Source: Nymphaea colorata
Taxonomy: Eukaryota > Streptophyta > Magnoliopsida > Nymphaeales > Nymphaeaceae
Assembly: GCF_008831285.2 (NCBI RefSeq)
Contig: NC_045146.1
Location: 17,477,149-17,541,148 of the forward strand
DNA: 64,000 nt
Reading direction: 5' to 3'
In this document: positions 61,557-64,000 of the stretch, one piece after another
Position numbering within the stretch: the stretch's first letter is position 1
Layout: each line of letters starts with the position of its first letter
Translations under genes and position numbers: made by a program
The notes under the pieces: generated by a model
Seen by the model: only the letters and a program-made list of their open reading frames with translations
Told to the model about the DNA's origin: nothing
Database searches by the model: none

Positions 61557-64000
61557 ATGACAGAAGCGATGGGGACTCAAAAAGATGCCGTTCTTGACAC
61601 GGGCAGCGCCTCCAAGACTGAGAACGTGCCGCTCCAGGTCACCTCCATCCGTCTGACCAAGGACAATTACCTATCTTGGTCTGCCGCTCTCGAGATTGGG
61701 ATTACTAGTCGTGGGCGTCTCTCTTACATCACTGGCGACAAACCTGCGCCCATCAAATCTGATCCTCAATGGGCGACGTGGGCGTTGGAGGACAGCCAAG
61801 TGAAGGTGTGGATTATCAGCTCCGTGTCATCCGATATTCAGCCCCTCATTCTGCGGAAGCCGACCTCTTTTGATATGTGGACTGTGCTTGCAAAGATGTA
61901 TGGTCGCAAGAAGAGACATTTGCGCACCTATCAGATTAAACGCAGTATTTACTCTCTGACACAGGGTGATTTGTCTGTTGCTGCCTTCTATGCTGCCCTG
62001 AAGACCCAGTGGGAGGAGTTAGATTATCATGTGACTGATGAGTGGACATGCGGTTCAGATCATTCCCTCTACTGGGAAAAGGAATGGATGGACCGTACGT
62101 TTCTGTTTCTGGGAGGCCTGCGGGATGAATTTGAGTCTATTCGTAGCCAGATTCTTAATGGTGATGAGATTCCGGGGATAGAGGAAGTATATGCTCGTGT
62201 TGAATCTGAAGAACAACGTCGCCAAGTGATGCATCTTGACACCGGTCATGGCCCTTCTGCCTTTGTCAGCCGTGCCTCAGGGACTGGGCAGCGTCCTGCC
62301 CGACATTGCACTCATTGCCACAAGTTGGGGCATTCGGTGGATTTCTGTTGGGATCTTCATCCCGAGAAGAGACTGGTCCGAGGTCGTCCTCCCTCTGGCA
62401 AGCGTAGCTCTTCTGTGTCTGATTCCAGTCAGAGCAATTCTTCTAGTGGTGCAAAGTCCAAGTTGTCCCCTGCTCAACTCAAGGAGCTACAGGCGTACAT
62501 CAGCCGTCTATCTACTACCCCTGAGGAGTCCTCCACGTCTGAAGGGGCTCAGCTAGCCCAAGCTCTCGTTGCCTCGACTGATCAAGGTAACCCTCCTCTT
62601 GGTGATTGGATTGTTGATAGTGGAGCCACTCACCACATGACAGGGGACTCTAAACTCTTTCAAGAATATCAACTTTCTTCCGGCAAGCAACGCGTGTCTA
62701 TGGCAGATGGGTCTTCTATCTCTGTGGCTGGGAAAGGGAGCTTGTCCCTGTTGAACAAATACCGTCTTCACAATGCCCTGCATGTTCCCAATATTCCTGT
62801 CAACTTACTCTCTGTCAGCAGTATTACTAAAGAATTAAACTGTAATCTGATTTTCTCTGCTGATCATTGTTCCCTGCAGGACTTGGTGACGGGGAAGAAG
62901 ATTGGGATTGGTTCGGTTACTGATGGGCTCTACAGGCTGCCGGTCCAAGTTGCTTCAGCATTGATTTCTGCCACGAGTGGTCACTTGTCTGGTGTGAACG
63001 ATAGATCTACTGTTTTGCGATGGCACGAGCGTCTTGGACATCTACCCTTCCAGTTAATAAAGAAGTTGTTTCCTCATTTGTTTGCTTCTGTCTCAATTGA
63101 CTCCTTCGCTTGTGAAGTGTGTCAATTGGCTAAACATGTCAGGGCTTCGTACCCTATTTCTTTGAATAAAACCACTCATCCGTTTGCCTTAGTTCATTCC
63201 GATGTTTGGGGTCCTTCTGGAGTACCCACGTGTGGTGGTTGTCACTATTTTTTGACGCTTATTGATGATTACTCTAGATGTACGTTCGTGTACTTGTTGC
63301 GAGAACGTAGTGAGGTTCCAGCAGTTGTGAAAAACTTTGTTGCCTTTGTTGAGACTCAATTCCATACTACTGTTCAAGCTTTCCGTACGGATAATGCAAG
63401 GGAATATGTCTCCCAATCCCTTGATGAATTCTTGAAAGGCAAGGGTATTGTTCATGAAACCTCTTGTAGTTATACCCCTCCTCAAAATGGTATAGCTGAA
63501 CGTAAAAATCGTCATCTATTGAATGTTACCCGGGCCATTATGTTCCAACGTCATGTCCCGAAGCGGTATTGGGGTGATGCACTTCTCACTAGTGCACATC
63601 TCATTAACCGTATGCCTACTAGGGTGTTGGATGGTCAGTCTCCTTATTCTACCCTGTGGCCCACTCAGAATCCGTGGCCTCTTACTCCTCGTGTCTTTGG
63701 GTGCAGTTGTTTTGTGCATAATCATAGCCCTACTCTCAAAAAACTTGATCCCCGGTCTATTAAAGGAGTTTTCCTGGGGTACTCTTCCACTCAGAAGGGG
63801 TATAAATGTGTGGATCCCACTACTTCCAAAGTGTATGTTTCGAGGGATGTCACATTTCATGAACATGAGTCGTATTTTTCGGCGAATCCTCTTCAGGGGG
63901 AGTGTCTTGGGAACAAAGGGGAAGAGTATTCCTCTAATCAGCTAATTCAGTTTATGGAGTTTTTGGATTACAAGGTTAGTCCCAGTGTGATTGACACGGT
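61557..64000 (+). CDS. Copia gag-pol polyprotein, 3' partial, intact frame
   Basis: Open from ATG 61557 through the window end, more than 810 codons. Gag begins with the LTKDNYLSWSAALEI block and includes a CCHC knuckle (CTHCHKLGHSVDFC, about residues 249-262). Protease has DWIVDSGATHHM (about 354-365). Integrase carries the HHCC zinc site (HERLGH, then CEVCQLAKH) and the DDE core: Asp in HSDVWGP, Asp in RTDNAREY and Glu in NGIAERKNRH. A typical integrase C-terminal region (VFGCSCFVH, KGVFLGY) follows. The RT domain lies beyond the window. No frameshift or stop is seen, so the element may be autonomous. It is antisense to the surrounding DUF639 gene. Confidence 0.93.
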   Translation, partial: MTEAMGTQKDAVLDTGSASKTENVPLQVTSIRLTKDNYLSWSAALEIGITSRGRLSYITGDKPAPIKSDPQWATWALEDSQVKVWIISSVSSDIQPLILRKPTSFDMWTVLAKMYGRKKRHLRTYQIKRSIYSLTQGDLSVAAFYAALKTQWEELDYHVTDEWTCGSDHSLYWEKEWMDRTFLFLGGLRDEFESIRSQILNGDEIPGIEEVYARVESEEQRRQVMHLDTGHGPSAFVSRASGTGQRPARHCTHCHKLGHSVDFCWDLHPEKRLVRGRPPSGKRSSSVSDSSQSNSSSGAKSKLSPAQLKELQAYISRLSTTPEESSTSEGAQLAQALVASTDQGNPPLGDWIVDSGATHHMTGDSKLFQEYQLSSGKQRVSMADGSSISVAGKGSLSLLNKYRLHNALHVPNIPVNLLSVSSITKELNCNLIFSADHCSLQDLVTGKKIGIGSVTDGLYRLPVQVASALISATSGHLSGVNDRSTVLRWHERLGHLPFQLIKKLFPHLFASVSIDSFACEVCQLAKHVRASYPISLNKTTHPFALVHSDVWGPSGVPTCGGCHYFLTLIDDYSRCTFVYLLRERSEVPAVVKNFVAFVETQFHTTVQAFRTDNAREYVSQSLDEFLKGKGIVHETSCSYTPPQNGIAERKNRHLLNVTRAIMFQRHVPKRYWGDALLTSAHLINRMPTRVLDGQSPYSTLWPTQNPWPLTPRVFGCSCFVHNHSPTLKKLDPRSIKGVFLGYSSTQKGYKCVDPTTSKVYVSRDVTFHEHESYFSANPLQGECLGNKGEEYSSNQLIQFMEFLDYKVSPSVIDT

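Larger units (their letters stand above)
60835..64000 (+). mobile_element. Ty1-copia LTR retrotransposon, 5' part
   Basis: A 5' LTR (60835-61120), a primer-binding site, a GC-rich untranslated leader with internal GCC-type repeats (61134-61556) and an uninterrupted gag-pol frame that runs off the window end. RT, RNase H and the 3' LTR lie outside. The domain order protease-integrase before RT is diagnostic of Copia. The intact frame suggests a recent insertion. Confidence 0.92.

Noticed and set aside
61005-61557. Long + and - strand frames in the Copia leader
   Set aside because: They arise from GC-rich GCC/GTC-type repeats in the untranslated leader and overlap the LTR and primer-binding site.
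1-64000. tRNA, rRNA and CRISPR features
   Set aside because: Scanning for tRNA T-loop boxes, rRNA-like segments and regularly spaced repeats gave nothing convincing; the TGGTATCA motifs are retroelement primer sites.

Overview
The window is nuclear DNA of a flowering plant. It holds intron-bearing genes with GT-AG junctions (E2F, WUSCHEL, DUF639, PPR), AT-rich intergenic DNA with many (CT)n/(GA)n and (TA)n tracts, an endogenous pararetrovirus locus (family Caulimoviridae) and a Ty1-copia retrotransposon. The species cannot be named from the sequence.

Layout: (1) 1-8373, + strand, a canonical E2F transcription factor gene whose 5' end lies at or before the window start and which has a 3.7 kb intron. 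(2) 8374-11549, intergenic. (3) 11550-13280, - strand, a complete five-exon EF-hand calcium-binding protein gene. (4) 13281-15426, intergenic with two minisatellite-like tandem arrays. (5) 15427-26421, two decayed pararetrovirus copies lying tail to tail. The left copy (A, + strand) has movement-protein, coat-protein/zinc-knuckle and ORF4 regions but no protease or polymerase. The right copy (B, - strand) has ORF1, ORF2, protease, reverse transcriptase, RNase H and ORF4 but no movement or coat protein. They share ORF4 and the promoter/leader region. (6) 26422-31039, intergenic with a MITE-like element. (7) 31040-32705, - strand, a three-exon WUSCHEL gene. (8) 36507-38783, + strand, an intronless PLS/E-class PPR gene. 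(9) 42200-43447, + strand, an intronless DUF4408/DUF761 membrane protein gene. (10) 43448-49329, intergenic with a second MITE-like element and several short repeats. (11) 49330-57028, - strand, a six-exon gene for a plastid-targeted conserved protein. (12) 59001-60158, - strand, the last three exons of a DUF639 gene. (13) 60835-64000, + strand, the 5' LTR, primer-binding site and an uninterrupted gag-pol reading frame of a Copia element, probably sitting in an upstream intron of the DUF639 gene.

The host genes are unrelated and do not form a pathway. The most notable feature is region 5. The two viral copies carry complementary coding sets, their internal junctions fall at ORF boundaries, and they share a common 3' part. 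This is what a two-component (bipartite) pararetrovirus would leave behind; bipartite genomes have been proposed for some endogenous florendoviruses. The tail-to-tail arrangement also makes a large inverted repeat with facing promoters, a plausible small-RNA source. Nearly all in-frame stops in the viral ORFs look like G-to-A changes, mostly at tryptophan codons, so both copies are dead as proteins.
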